Below, one piece after another: positions 12,626-24,153 of a stretch of 64,000 nucleotides of DNA (positions within the stretch are counted from its first letter, which is position 1; each line of letters starts with the position of its first letter). The DNA lies in assembly GCA_038501625.1 (NCBI GenBank), contig JAZAYU010000009.1, positions 6,934,396 through 6,998,395 on the forward strand. The letters run 5' to 3'. The notes under the pieces were generated by a model, which saw only the letters and a program-made list of their open reading frames with translations, was not told the origin of the DNA and did not search any database. The stretch comes from Corbicula japonica (Eukaryota > Mollusca > Bivalvia > Venerida > Cyrenidae). Position numbers and translations under genes: made by a program.

Positions 12626-13187
12626 CACTCAACAAAAGTTCTAATTGGTCATTCATTGTATATGTTTACAATGTATGCTAGTTTCGTTTCTTCCCTGCGT
12701 CAAGAGAGGTTGCGGAACGAACTGTTTTGTATAGAAATCAATTATCTAATGTCTTTTTAATCTTTATTGATTGTTTTCTTAAACAAATCCAATACCATTT
12801 ACTTACAGCACAGGGTCAAAATTTGAACAGTCTTTAATTAAAAGGGAGGTAATTTTAAAATCGGATACTTTGAAAGGGGTTTATTTAAACAAAAGTGCTA
12901 TTGATTAATAATGATTTCTGTTTTTCCTACTAATGAAAACAAATTATTAAAACAAAACAAGGAATTAAGAGCACATTTCTGTGTGCTTGACCTTTTTATG
13001 CAAGAAATGCATTTTTAGCAAAATTAAGGACAACTCTTGCCAAACTTTTCCAAAGTCAATTATTGCGAGATTAAAGCTTAAGTTGAAAACTTATGCTGGC
13101 ATATAATCATAAATAAAGAGTGAATTCAATGTCTTTCTAATAAAAAATTACGGACAAAAAGTGACCAATAAGAACTTTTGTTGAGTG
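12626..13187. mobile_element. 562-bp MITE with TIRs and TA target duplication (Tc1/mariner-like)
   Basis: The left end CACTCAACAAAAGTTCT and the reverse complement of the right end are the same over 25 of the first 26 positions. Both ends are flanked by TA (12624-12625 and 13188-13189), as expected for Tc1/mariner-type insertion. There is no coding capacity, so it is non-autonomous. A second, 3'-truncated copy lies at 50387. The superfamily rests on the TA duplication only. Confidence 0.85.
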
Positions 13188-14189
13188 TATTTTTGAATAA
13201 TATCTGGGTATCGGCGATAAAACTTGCAAAAGGTTTTCCTTAATTTGTGATACAGATATAAGTACATTATTATATAGAAGTAGTACTAGAAATTTCTTAA
13301 AATCAGATATAACAAAGGTAGACAAAATGAGGTAACAATTACCCTCAGACATTATATCAAAATAAACTTCATAGTATAATTTGGAATTGCTGTGCAGGAT
13401 CAATCGTCTTAAATAACTCTACCAAACAACCCTAGAAAGGTTCTATTTATGGTATTTAACACTTTAAAGAAACAATTTAGAAGACGACAAAATTTGAATA
13501 CGGTCATTTGCATAACACCATTAAACGATGTACAGATTGAACTGAAATCACCGAGACAAGAAATATAAATTGGATTAGGATGAACTCTGTACATTGAATA
13601 ATCCTTATTGATAGAATAAATAGAAGATAGTAAGACGAATTGCTTCAACGATCTAAAAATACTGACACATTTTGGTAAAGAAATATGTTGGCATTTCGTA
13701 CATTTGCACGTTCAGTTTATACTTATTACCTAATATATCATCTTTTAAACCAATGCGATGGAATTTCTGGCAAATCTTAAGAGCCGAAAACTGGTATAAT
13801 TCCTTGCGGGAATGTGCCAAAATGTTTTAAAAATAAAATGCAAAAGCTTGAACTAAAAGAACTGAAAGTGGGATAGGATATCGATTTTCAAGAAGGCAGC
13901 ATTTAGGCTTACAAAATTAGTATTTCAATTTGTATTAAAATGATTAATTAATTTGACGTTTTATGTAGGATTAAACCCAAAATTTTCTCCCAATATTTAC
14001 TTTTTGATGAATTCATTATTTCCTTATATAAATACTAGGAAAAGATAGGTATGTAAATATACAACATGAATTTTTGCTTCCGGGGGTCTTCTGCTGGATG
14101 GATCATGCCAAATATATACAGATGCACAAAAAAAGAGATAATTTAATTTACAATGTATTTTGAAATTTCAAAGTCAAAAAATACTTTTC
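13188..14189. other. Mostly featureless; one octamer module remnant
   Basis: AT-rich. At 13500-13540 the words TCATTTGCATAAC, ATTAAACGAT and GTACAG echo the octamer module of the X blocks. Nothing else recognised. Confidence 0.4.
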
Positions 14190-16420
14190 AGCTGAAATAT
14201 TGTCTGAGCCGATGATGTTACGAAGCCTTAGGAATATTTTGACATGATTTACTGAAATGTTTGTATATTAAAAGTTGTTTACTGAGACTTATTTTGTGAG
14301 TTTTAATATATCGAGTTTACTATTGGCGCTAAGACAATGGAATAATTAAGCATTTGAAACGGTTTAGCATTTCACTCCAATTTTCGTTTAGAATCGTCGT
14401 TGAGGAATGACTTTCGAAGAAGTCCAAACCAATAGAATCTCGTTTGCCAGAAATAAAGCTCAATTGGTGTTTTTTATTATTATTGTATCAATGCAGTAGC
14501 ATTTGTTTTATTACAAGATAAATATTTAAGAACACGTGTCGAACAGTCAAGATGATATAAGTGCTAAAGTACATTAATGGTGTCTGCTTATGAATTAGAA
14601 GTATTCAGATAAATCAGCATTTATACAAACTCTGTTATATGAAGTCTTTATAAACAACGTTTGCGAATTTTCATGCTGTCATCAACCTGTTGTAGCATGA
14701 AACTTCTGATAGAGTTAAGCTTTATTGTTAGCAAAAACCTCGAGGCATCATGCAATCTAAGCTCACAAAAAACTAACTCAATCCTCTTAAGTAGCAAATC
14801 ACCGACTTAATTAAAAACTCCTTTTTATTCGTTAACAGTTCATTCATAAAAGCTGTTTATGCCAGAAAGGTGATTGAATTGGGAATTGTACTTAGCGTTA
14901 AATGTTGTAGTGTTTATATGAATACTAGGTTCATGCAAAGTCATATTCTACAAACTAAACAAAATAAAATTAGTTATATTTTTAACCCATTATCAAACAC
15001 CTCACCTAACCATTGCTAATTTAATTAGACAGGTTAAAATCTGACAAGATAATCAGTAAATGTTTATGTAGTTGAAAATCAAAACCGAATTAAATATCAC
15101 TTCAGGACAGGGTACACTTCAGTTCGTTCTTTTGTAAAGTTGAGAACTTGTGCTGGTTTATTTTGTTATGGCGAGTTGATTCTGAATTATTTATGGAGCA
15201 ATTGGCTTGCAAAGCATAAATCAATTAACATTTTTAATGAAATCGCTGCTTCAGCTCGATATAAATCTTTGTGCCTTATCATTTTTAACAAATTCAAACA
15301 AACATGTTTGATTCTTGTTGCTGTGATAGCAAAACATGTTTCTATCAATAAACACTCTGGGTAAAATATTTTATTAGAGTTCGATTAATATGTAAATACA
15401 TACTCTTACATTAATAAAGTGGGTTTATTCATTGTGTATAACATTTCAAATTGAGTGGTTCTACCATTACCAGCTAATCAGGATATTGGAATGACAAAAT
15501 ATCACACACTCATTTGCATAACGATATTAAGTGATTTGCAAATGGTACCGGAAATCCATGATACAAATAACGTAAACTGAATTTGAATGACGATCGAGGA
15601 TATGTATGATCTTATTGGTTAGAGAACGTAAGGAGTTAAAGAATATTGGGAACTGCAGAATTTGTAAATTACTTTAACTCGTTTATCAAGAACGTTTTAT
15701 CAATTTCTATATTAGCATTATAATTCTTGATTGGATAAGTGCTTCGTTGCATTTAATCCATAAAGTATTTTTATTATTTGAGTATAAATGCTGCAGTCGA
15801 ACATTTATGTTACAGTCTTGAACAATAGGCAATGTCATTTTTAACAAATTATAAAATTCAGTTTCCGCTAAACAGAATGTGTATAGATTTATAGATTAAG
15901 TTGAAACAACCTTCCGAAACTTTTCTCAGCATTGATTGCAACGGGCAGACAGTGAGATGATTTATCAAGTGTTGAATTACTATTAAAAATTACTTCAATT
16001 TCGTATTGCAATAGTCATAATAAAGAGCATTTTACCATTAGAATTTATCAAGAACACTGTTGAAAACTTACTGACAGTATTTTTCTTAGTTCAAAAAGCA
16101 GCTTGTTCAAAATTGTTGTTTTTAACTACGAAAGGCCAATTATTTATTACCTCCTTACATGTTTCAAGAGATCTCTTCTATATCATCTTCCATGCATGTT
16201 TGTTTCCAAAAAGAGCATATAGGCGCTCGCAGGATGACTAAGTATAACATCCTTGTATGTATGATTTTTCGATATATTTTTTTCAACACTACAAATTTAA
16301 AAAATCGATATAAACCTTTACAAGTGGACCATTTTTCTGATTTTCTGACAACTCCGCACTCTTGATTTTCTGCTCAAAATTGCAAATATAGGAAAAGAAG
16401 TATTTTGTCTGTGATTAGGG
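14190..16420 (+). repeat. Segmental array unit 1 (block X)
   Basis: About 2.2 kb colinear with 24600-28390 (unit 3) and, in part, with 16680-18160 (unit 2). Anchor words: GCCGATGATGTTACGAAGCC (14209), AAGCATTTGAAACGGTTTAG versus AGCCTTTAAAATGACTTAG in unit 2, TTATTTATGGAGCAATTGG (15188), TTTCAAATTGAGTGG (15446) and ACTCATTTGCATAACGATAT (15508). It is non-coding: no long frame is conserved between copies. In unit 3 the sequence at 28200-28370 still matches 16260-16410, which sets the right edge. The orientation label is arbitrary. Confidence 0.8.
15508..15550 (+). promoter_or_regulatory. Octamer pair module (conserved)
   Basis: ATTTGCAT (15512-15519) and the palindromic ATTTGCAAAT (15534-15543) are separated by 14 bases and followed by GGTACC. 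The same pair is at 27388-27395 and 27410-27419; related versions are at 10546 and 13506. These words match the POU/Oct-factor octamer. That they work as binding sites is inference. Confidence 0.4.
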
Positions 16421-16475
16421 GTAAATGATAAAATTGAATGCTAAAATTTTATCAGTATTTGCCCCGAATCACAGA
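16408..16475. repeat. 68-bp near-perfect hairpin
   Basis: TCTGTGATTAGGGGTAAAT pairs with ATTTGCCCCGAATCACAGA, with a continued AAAATT stem around a short loop. It lies at the right edge of unit 1 and has no clear equivalent in unit 3. Possibly a tiny MITE. Confidence 0.7.
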
Positions 16476-16679
16476 CGAATGTAGACAAAAGGCAACAAAT
16501 GTATTAACCACAGTGAGAAGTGTTCAACATTCCCCTTAGAATGCACTAAATCTCATCGAAAATGGTGAACAAAAATTCTTACAAGGCTTCAAAATTTAAA
16601 TCGATGGGTATTTTCTTGTCGTTATACCGAAAAATGATCTCACAAACCACGTGGTATGGCCACCTTGAAATACACACCA
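16476..16679. other. Junction between units 1 and 2
   Basis: No match that I can support on either side. Confidence 0.4.
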
Positions 16680-18167
16680 GCTTAGATATTCTCCAAGCCG
16701 ATGATGTTACGAAGCCTTGAGATTATTTTGACATGAAATTTCCTTCGATAATATTTGCTGAAATATTTGTACTTTTAATAGATGTTTTATTAGTATTTGA
16801 TATATCGACTTTACTATAGGCGATGAGACGGAATAACTAAGCCTTTAAAATGACTTAGCATATAAGTATTGAATTCAATATTCTTCTAGAATCTTCGTAA
16901 AGGAATGAAAATTGAAAAAAAAATCCAAAATATTAATATCTCGTTTGTCATAAATTAAGCCCCATTGGTGGTTTTATTATATTGTATCAATACAGAAAAC
17001 ACATGTTCTTATATCGTACATATGTTTTATTAAAATGAACATGTCTTGAACAGCCCAGGCGACATAAGTACTAAAATACTTATTTAATGTGTCTGCTTGT
17101 GAATACGAAGTATTCAGATTAAGCAGTATAAATACAAACTCTCTCAAACGATGGCTTAATAATCAACTACAAGTTACTACGAACTTTTGATGCTGTCATC
17201 AACTTCTCGAAGCATGAAACCTCCGATTAAATTGAGCTTTATCGTTAGCAAACAAGTCGAGGCGTTATGCAATCTAAGCTCGACGAAAACTAAGTCAATC
17301 AGCTTAAGCAAAACAACGACTTAATTAAAAGCTCCTGTTATTCGTAAAAAGTTCATTCATGAAAGTTTTTTATTCCAGGAAGAAAGTCATTGAACAGTAC
17401 GTTGGGTATTGTACCTAGCATAAAATGTTGAAGCGTTAAGTTAAAAACTTGTGCTGGTTTATTTTGCAATCTTATGGCGAGTTGATTGTGAATTATTTAT
17501 GGAGCAATTGGGTTGCAAAGCATAAATCAATTAACATTTTAATGAAATAGCTGATTCAGCTCGATATAAATCTTTGTGCCTTTTCATAGTCTAACAAATT
17601 CAAACAAACATGTTCAAATCTTGCTGCTGTGATAGCAAAAGATCTTTCTATCATTAAACATTCTGGGTAAAAGTATTGTTCTAGAGTTCGATTAATATAT
17701 ATTTACACTTCAACTTCATCCTCTTCGATGAAGTCTTATTCATCTAACGAATAATAATTTCTGATGGTAAACAGTGTGACGTATTACTTTCAAAGGCGTG
17801 GCTACAGAAGAGCAGTTCACAATTTATTGGACGTTACACGATGTTTTGGACGTGTGACGTCGCCGTGCGCGCACGTTTTGCCACGAGTTGCTGCGAAAAT
17901 GCGTGCCGTCATTTACTTTGTCGTCAACGTAGCTGTTCCAACAGCCATCCGAAAAAGCCGTAATATCACGAATACTTCTAGTTATTTTTGTATTAATTAG
18001 ATTATTATTGAGTGTAAATATAAGGATCGAATCAATATTTAATACTATCGATTCCATCCTTAAATAAATACATTCTCTTATATTAATAAAGAGGGTTTAT
18101 TCAGTGTGTGCAACATTTCAAATTGAGTGGTTGTACCATTACCGGTACTCTGGATATTTTGTGGTCT
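16680..18167 (+). repeat. Segmental array unit 2, block X (interrupted)
   Basis: Starts with GCCGATGATGTTACGAAGCC at about 16695 and follows unit 1 through 17425. It skips the equivalent of 14930-15140, resumes at AACTTGTGCTGGTTTATTTT (17446) and continues to about 17710. An insertion of about 350 bp follows, then the match returns with TATTAATAAAGAGGGTTTAT (18078) to about 18155. It ends close to the fold-back element at 18174. Confidence 0.75.
17710..18063. other. About 350-bp insertion within block X of unit 2
   Basis: Absent from units 1 and 3. It is richer in CG than its surroundings and holds an open frame (17764-18000) with no recognisable domain. Its left end forms a hairpin CTTCATC/GATGAAG (about 17717-17735). 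Its right end contains a 38-base inverted repeat around AGGATCGAATC/GATTCCATCCT (18023-18060). No matching TIR pair or clear target duplication was found. Confidence 0.5.
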
Positions 18168-18173
18168 CGGAAT
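18168..18173. repeat. Target-site duplication, left (CGGAAT)
   Basis: Six bases CGGAAT, repeated exactly at 20765-20770, flank the fold-back element. Confidence 0.75.
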
Positions 18174-18836
18174 TATGGTGGCTGATTTATGCCATTTCGT
18201 TTTTTCGTTATTTCGCCGCGAAATAACGCCAAGCGAAAAGACGAAATAACGAAAAAACGCCACGCGAAAAGACGAAATAACGAAAAAACGCCACGCCAAA
18301 AGACGAAATAACGAAAGAACGCCACGCGAAATAACGAGAAAACGCTATTTTTGCGCGAAATAACGAAAAGTCGCCGTGCGAAAAAACGCCAATTTAACTG
18401 CACAAAATAGCGTTCTTTCTAGTTTCGCCTGGCGTTTTTTCGTTATTTCGCTTGGCGTCTTTTCGTTATTTCGCTCGGCATCTTTTCGCTAGGCGTTATT
18501 TCGTTATTTCGCCTGGCGTTTTTTCGTTATTTCGCGTGGCGTTTTTTCGTTATTTCGTATTTTCGCGTGGCGTTTTTTCGTTATTTCGTCTTTTCGCTTG
18601 GCGTCTTTTCGTTATTTCGCTTGGCGTTTTTTCGTTATTTCGTATTTTCGCGTGGCGTTTTTTCGTTATTTCGTCTTTTCGCGTGGCGTCTTTTCGTTAT
18701 TTCGCTTGGCGTTATTTCGTATTTTCACGTGGCGTCTTTTCGTTATTTCGCTTGGCGTCCTTTCGCTTGGCGTTTTTTCGTTATTTCGCGTGGCGTTATT
18801 TCGCTTGGCGTTTTTTAGTCTTTTCGCCTTCCGGTT

Positions 18837-19370
18837 GACATGCGCAAAGTGTAGTAACAGTAAAGCTGGGCATATGGGTAAAAACAACTATTCATGGACG
18901 GAAGGAGGGAAGGACAGACAGACGGGCAAACGAAGACCATTCCTATACCCCCAACCCGCTACGCGACGGGGATAGAAATGGAAGGGCAGAGGCGGTACCA
19001 ATGATTTTTCCCAACCACCACCACCAAAAAGTTTTGATTGGTGCGAGTTTTGAGAAATAAAAGTCAAAAAAAGAAATACAGGTGGGGTGTGATGGATAGG
19101 TGCCTGAATTCCCACCCAATCCCAACAACAAAAACATTTGTTGGTTTGAGTTGATTAACAAATAAAATAAACTAGAGCTCCGCGAGTCAGATGTGTCGCC
19201 TAACGAAATTTTTGTTAGTTTATTGATCTACAGTTATTAGCAATGTATTTGCACAAAATTCACATATGAAATAACCTTTTAATTGTCTGATTGCAAGAAA
19301 CACGCAAAACAAGTTAAGTCCTGGGCAAGAAAGGCACTAAAATCAATTAAGGGAATAATTTAAAAGAATG
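18837..19370. other. Unique part of the fold-back spacer
   Basis: Unlike the arms. Includes a GGAAGGAGGGAAGGACAGAC purine run (about 18900), a CCAACCACCACCACC word and a GGTGGGGTGTGATGG word. No domain in the short minus-strand frames. It could be captured host DNA or the remains of the parent transposon. Confidence 0.4.
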
Positions 19371-19796
19371 ACAAGAAATGCTCTATAAAGTCAATCAAAG
19401 GGGAATAATTTAACGACATTAATGGGACAAAATATGAGCAATATTGTCGCAAAGCATACCTTACACTGCTTTTTGAAACATGTATACCAAGTTTGGAGTC
19501 ATTTGAACATATTGTGACATTGTTACGCTCCTAACAAGAAATGCTCTATAAAAATCAAAGAAAATTAATTCAAAAACGGAACAACGTAGAGTTACGGTTC
19601 TTGTGCAGTGCACTTCGAGTCATTGCAAGAAACATGCATACCAAGTTTGGAGTCATTTCAACCTATGGTGACAGTAACGCTCCGCACAAGAAATGCTCTG
19701 TGAAATAAATCAAAGGGCAATAATTAAAAAACGAAAGAAGGTAGAGTTACGGTTCTTGTGCATTGCACTTTGAGTCATTGCCAGAAACATGCATTC
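19371..19796. repeat. Tandem repeat of about 160 bp in the fold-back spacer
   Basis: Units start at ACAAGAAATGCTCT near 19371, 19535 and 19687. They share the CCAAGTTTGGAGTCATTT, GTGACA...AACGCTCC and GTAGAGTTACGGTTCTTGTG words. A degraded partial unit precedes the first. The last unit is cut by the right arm. Confidence 0.75.
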
Positions 19797-20764
19797 CGAG
19801 CGAAGAGACGCCAAGCGAAATAACGAAAAGACGCCAAGCGAAATAACGCCACGCGAAATAACGAAAAAACGCAAAGCGAAAAGACGCCAAGCGAAAAAAC
19901 GAAAAGACGCCACGCGAAAAGACGAAATAACGAAAAAAAAGCCACGCGAAAATACGAAATAACGAAAAAACGCCACGCGAAATAACGAAAAGACGCCACG
20001 CGAAAAGACGAAATAACGAAAAAACGCCACTCGAAAATACGAAATAACGAAAAAACGCCAAGCGAAATAACGAAAAGACGTCACGCGAAAAGACGAAATA
20101 ACGAAAAAACGCCACGCGAAAATACGAAATAACGAAAAAACGCCAAGCGAAATAACGAAAAGACGCCACGCGAAAAGACGAAATAACGAGAAAACGCCAC
20201 GCGAAAATACGAAATAACGAAAAAACGCCAGGCGAAATAACGAAAAGACGCCAAGCGAAAAGACGAAATAACGAAAAAACGCCACGCGAAAAAACGAAAT
20301 AACGAAAAAACGCCAAGCGAAATAACGAAAAGACGCCACGCGAAAAGACGAAATAACGAAAAAACGCCACGCGAAAAGCCGAAATAACGAAAAAACGCCA
20401 CGCGAAACAACGAAAAAACGCCAGGCGAAATAACGAAATAACGCCGAGCGAAAAGACGCCAAGCGAAATAACGAAAAGACGCCAAGCGAAATAACGAAAA
20501 AACGCCAGGCGAAGCTAGAAATAACGCTATTTTGTACAGTTAAATTGGCGTTTTATTGCACTGCAACTTTTCGTTATTTCGCGCAAAAATAGCGTTTTTT
20601 CGTTATTTCGCGTGGCGTTCTTTCGTTATTTCGTCTTTTCGCATGGCGTTTTTTCGTTATTTCGTCTTTTCGCGTGGCGTTTTTTCGTTATTTCGTCTTT
20701 TCGCTTGGCGTTATTTCGCGGCGAAATAACGAAAAAAACGAAATGGCATAAATCAGCCACCATA

Positions 20765-20770
20765 CGGAAT
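20765..20770. repeat. Target-site duplication, right (CGGAAT)
   Basis: Matches 18168-18173. Confidence 0.75.
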
Positions 20771-20984
20771 CAGTGGTAAAACATTATAAGCACCGAGAAT
20801 TGCGGATAACAAATATAATCTTTTATCAAAAATGCAGTAATATTGACTTGTTATAAAACTGAAAAAAATAACAAGAAAAAATCCTCGCAAATAGCCAGTA
20901 AGTAGGAATATTCAGGAAATAAAACAAAAACAAAATTTTCAGATCAAAATGAAACTAAATTAACAACTCTAAAAATACAACTAA

Positions 20985-21330
20985 CATAACAGTTTTATCA
21001 ATGTCTTTGAATTTGGAATTTCCTTTAACGGTATATGAAAAAATATGCTGTTTGAAATAGTAGAGAGATGTATTAATTTTAAAAAGCAGTAACTTCATGT
21101 TTATCGTCGGACACATAACCTTAGAAGATTTATTGCTCTTTTAATTCTGGTTCGTAGGTTTTCACGGATCCAATCAAAATTAAACATCTGCTACATTTGT
21201 CATATATCATAGGACGACCAAAAGACGATTTATTCCTTTTTCAAATCATAAATGGATAATGAAAAATATATAGCTGAGAACTCCAGCTCACTTTACACTA
21301 AAAAGAACTAAATTTAATAATGTCAACGAT
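20985..21330 (+). repeat. Segmental array unit 2, block Y
   Basis: Colinear with 31690-32060. Anchors: TAACATAACAGTTTTATCAA versus AACATAACACAGTTTTGTCA, GAAGATTTATTGCTCTTTT in both, and GACGATTTATTCCTTTTTC versus GATGATTTATTCCTTCTAC. Moderately diverged. No conserved coding frame. Confidence 0.65.
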
Positions 21331-21339
21331 TTATCACAA

Positions 21340-21960
21340 AATTCATAAAAATACACAGTTAAAAGTTTTAAGTTGGATCTATGCATGGGGATTCTAGAAT
21401 TTGTGTACGTAAACTAGAAAATGATGCAACTACAGTGGTGTTATTTAATTTCGCGGAGATCAATTTCGCACGGTCAAATATAAATAGATGGAAAACAAAG
21501 CCACCGTACAGAAACCAAAATATTGCGGGCTCGATTAGATTTAGCCTGTTCATTGGCAGTAATGGGAATGCGTATTATTGTCCACAAATAATTTTACCAT
21601 GCTCCACGGCTTTCAAAGATAGTAAATGATTACAGCACTGAGTGTATGTAAGAGGCGATTTTTCACAGCCACCACACGGCACAAACAACGCTACAATGAT
21701 ATTTAAATAGTGCTAGGGAACTTTAAAAATCATCAAACACGACTAATAAGATACGCGAACGATATAAAGAGCAAAACTATTGCAAATTCAATTTCAATAT
21801 CGTAAGGTTATTCGTTACTTTCTGAATTGTTCAACTTTCGCGTTCTTGCGATATGCAATATATAAAGCAATTCATTCTTAGACTTTTAAGTAAAAAACAA
21901 TATTTTGTTGTGCGAAACGTGCAGCTACCATTGCCTTCAAGTCCTTAAAATTGTATTGAG
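21340..21960 (+). repeat. Segmental array unit 2, block Z, with family C copy 3
   Basis: GGATCTATGCATGGGGATTC (21374) corresponds to AGATCTATATATGGGATACT at 34240. AATATTTTGTTGTGCGAAAC (21899) corresponds to TTTTTTGTTGTGCTAAACAT at 34865. In between, 21505-21625 carries a family C copy (TTAGCCTGTTCATTGGCAGT, then GGGAATGCGTATTATTG). Weak but ordered similarity. Confidence 0.45.
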
Positions 21961-21961
21961 T

Positions 21962-22158
21962 CAATTTGTTTTGCCACTGACCGTTCCAAGGCGGTAACCC
22001 CAAGGGTTCTCAATGTCGTTAATTGTTTGTGGCGTCTTATTTGAATTGACATACTTACGAACATGCTATCTTAACCTCCCTTCCTTTTTTCGCTGCGTGG
22101 GAGGCTGTGTTTTGTGAGTGTGGCGATTCCTGATATGCTTATTTTACTCTTTTACATA
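21962..22158 (+). repeat. Family A 3' fragment
   Basis: Starts inside the core palindrome (TTTGTTTTGCCACTGACCGT) and ends at the 3' terminus CGATTCCTGATATGCTTATT. It sits between blocks Z and W of unit 2 and is absent from unit 3 at that point, so it inserted after the duplication or was lost from the other unit. Confidence 0.85.
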
Positions 22159-22159
22159 C

Positions 22160-23420
22160 ATGTATAAGTTTCCTTCAGTGTAAATGCGCGGTCACTGGAT
22201 TACGATTATCACATTATTGTCCGAATGTTATTGATAACACCAGATACGCCTGAATAATTTATATTTTGCCAATATGTCATTTAGTCTTGGAAAAGATGCC
22301 AATGGCTGGAAATTAGCGGTGAAACAATATGTTATAAGCACATGGGAATAAGTGAGAAACTAACCAGAAAAAGCTTGATTGTTTATGATTGTTCTGCATG
22401 AAAAGATGGCATCTACGTCAATGTCCAGAAAGTTATATTTGTCGTCTGGTAAGAACGTCTCGGTTGCACGCGAGGTTATTCTTTATTATTTATCTTTGAT
22501 CTCCGTTTTAAATACGCAAATGTGATAGTAGTGTTTGGTTAATGGTTATGATTACGTATGTTTCAACAGATAATCACTTTTGCAATGTCTGATGGCATCT
22601 AAAAGTTGATATTAAAAACTGTTTCACACGTTATCATGAAATTTCTCACATTTACCAAATAGCTTTCGATTATGAAGTGAATTTATCAAAATGGGTATTT
22701 TACAACTGTAAGCAGTAGCCTTCACCATATATTTTGTCTCATAAACTCTTCGCGCTTTTATCCATATGTTCCTTGTTTCATAGACAAGAACATACATATA
22801 TTTTAGTTTATTTCATCATTTTACTCTTCTTTATAACTAATTCATGGCCAAGAAAAGCGTTGAAATGGCTAAGAAGAGTTTTAAAAGACGCTGAACAAGA
22901 AATGTAAGACACCAATGACTCGTCGAATGAGCTTATCATTTGGGGGTAGAGCGATAGAAGATGCCATCGATACCGTCACCGGAGATGCACTGCAGTTTTA
23001 CTGTCTGCATATGAAATTTTACGATGCAACTTTCAAAGCAGTATAAATCATTCAATAGCCTGCGTCGTTCGGAACTCAAATAAAAAAGCAAGTTTGTCCA
23101 TTAATGGAAGTCAAATGGAAGACATAGAAAAAAGTAAGTTTCGGAGACAACAGCAACTGGGCAATGCGATTTAGCTTATCACGGAAAATCGGAGACTGGG
23201 ATGATGAAACAATGAAAGTCAAAACAATTGTCTCTTAAACATCCCTTTTTATTTTCCAGTAGACCCATTGAAATCTATGATGCTACGTAAAATACTCAGT
23301 TGCTTGTTAAAAGCCAGAACAAAAGAGGTACAAAAATAAGTGACGACGAAAGGCAGAACCGCAATAAAGCGACTGATATTTATATTATTGATATAAATTC
23401 TTATTTATTTAATGGATACT
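22160..23420 (+). repeat. Segmental array unit 2, block W
   Basis: High similarity to 34945-36410 over about 1.2 kb. Anchors: GCCAATATGTCATTTAGTCT, GATGCCAATGGCTGGAAATT, GTTGCACGCGAGGTTATTCT, CATAAACTCTTCGCGCTTTT and TGAAACAAT. In unit 3 the block contains about 85 extra bases (35493-35575) and a CT microsatellite that unit 2 lacks. No conserved coding frame. Confidence 0.9.
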
Positions 23421-23639
23421 TTTAAAATTCTCAAAATAATCAACAACAGATAACATATTTTGTATTTTAAACAACACTGTCAGTTATCCGACCCAATCAT
23501 TAATTAACATCTTTTTCACAACAGCCCATTTTGACAGGTTATGTTTCGAATCAGACTCGAATTGCAAAGGGAAGTTTTGCTGATTTGCAGCTGCGAAGTG
23601 TTAAGTAGTCTGAATGAAATACATGTACTTCAGTCGGCT
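23421..23639. other. No recognisable feature
   Basis: AT-rich linker between block W and a family A copy. Confidence 0.4.
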
Positions 23640-23901
23640 CTGCATGCCTGCTGATCGACCAATCTACAGTTGATCGATCTCTTTCTATTATCCCTGTCAT
23701 CGTGTTCTTGCTGATTTGACTCGAGGGGCTCTGATCTCGGTAAGGTCATTGACTACCCGCCCTTTTACTTAACAATGCTATTAGCTTCAATAATGCTGTA
23801 GTCAGTGCTGTTATCAGTAAAATAACCCATTACCGATGTCATGCAGTGATGATAACTTATATCAGGGCTCTTCGATTAACTTTTTGGGGGAGGGTGGGGG
23901 G

Positions 23902-23992
23902 TGTCCCGGTTAGCTCAGTTGGTTGCCTCGTCGAAATTGCAGGGCTAGGCGCTGTCGCCGAGACGATGCGGGTGAGCTCCAAGGTAGAGGCA
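23902..23992 (+). repeat. tRNA-like SINE module 1
   Basis: Contains an A-box-like TAGCTCAGTTGG and a degraded B-box-like GGGTGAGCTCC. The interval is longer than in a class I tRNA, with the arm AGGGCTAGGCGCTGTCGCCG. It is preceded by a conserved leader (CAGTACTGTTATCAGTAAAA-like, then TATATCAGGG). Not a functional tRNA: no acceptor stem closes. Confidence 0.7.
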
Positions 23993-24153
23993 AAATCATT
24001 TGAATTTCACAGTAGCGCTTTTTGTGCAGTGTGGCAGCCATAAAAAGTCTTCCCGTACATATAGTCGGTACTGTTATCGGTAAAATGACCCGTTGCCGAT
24101 GTTGTGCAGTGATGATAAAGTATATCAGGGATATCCGATCAAACGTTTTGGCG

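Larger units (their letters stand above)
18174..20764. mobile_element. 2.6-kb fold-back element with minisatellite arms
   Basis: Termini are perfect inverted repeats starting TATGGTGGCTGATTTATGCC and continuing well over 60 bases with at most one indel, flanked by CGGAAT on both sides. Each arm is an array of short units built from CGTTATTTCG plus (C/T)GTGGCGTTTTTT- or TCTTTTCGC-type spacers. Left arm 18196-18836, right arm 19796-20745. Within each arm the unit orientation switches at a shared AATTTAACTG(C)ACAAAATAGCG-like loop (about 18397-18412 and 20528-20545), so each arm is itself a hairpin. The spacer 18837-19795 is unrelated to the arms. There is no transposase, so it is non-autonomous. 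The 6-bp duplication does not by itself fix a superfamily. Phe/Arg-rich ORFs across the arms are translations of the repeat. Confidence 0.9.

Noticed and set aside
17764..18000. 78-residue ORF in the unit 2 insertion as a coding gene
   Set aside because: Overlapped by an equally long minus-strand ORF; no domain. The openness reflects higher GC.
18173..20485. Long Phe/Arg/Ser-rich ORFs (up to 250 residues) in the fold-back arms
   Set aside because: They are open in several frames because the repeat unit lacks stops. The translations are the minisatellite, with no domain or start context.
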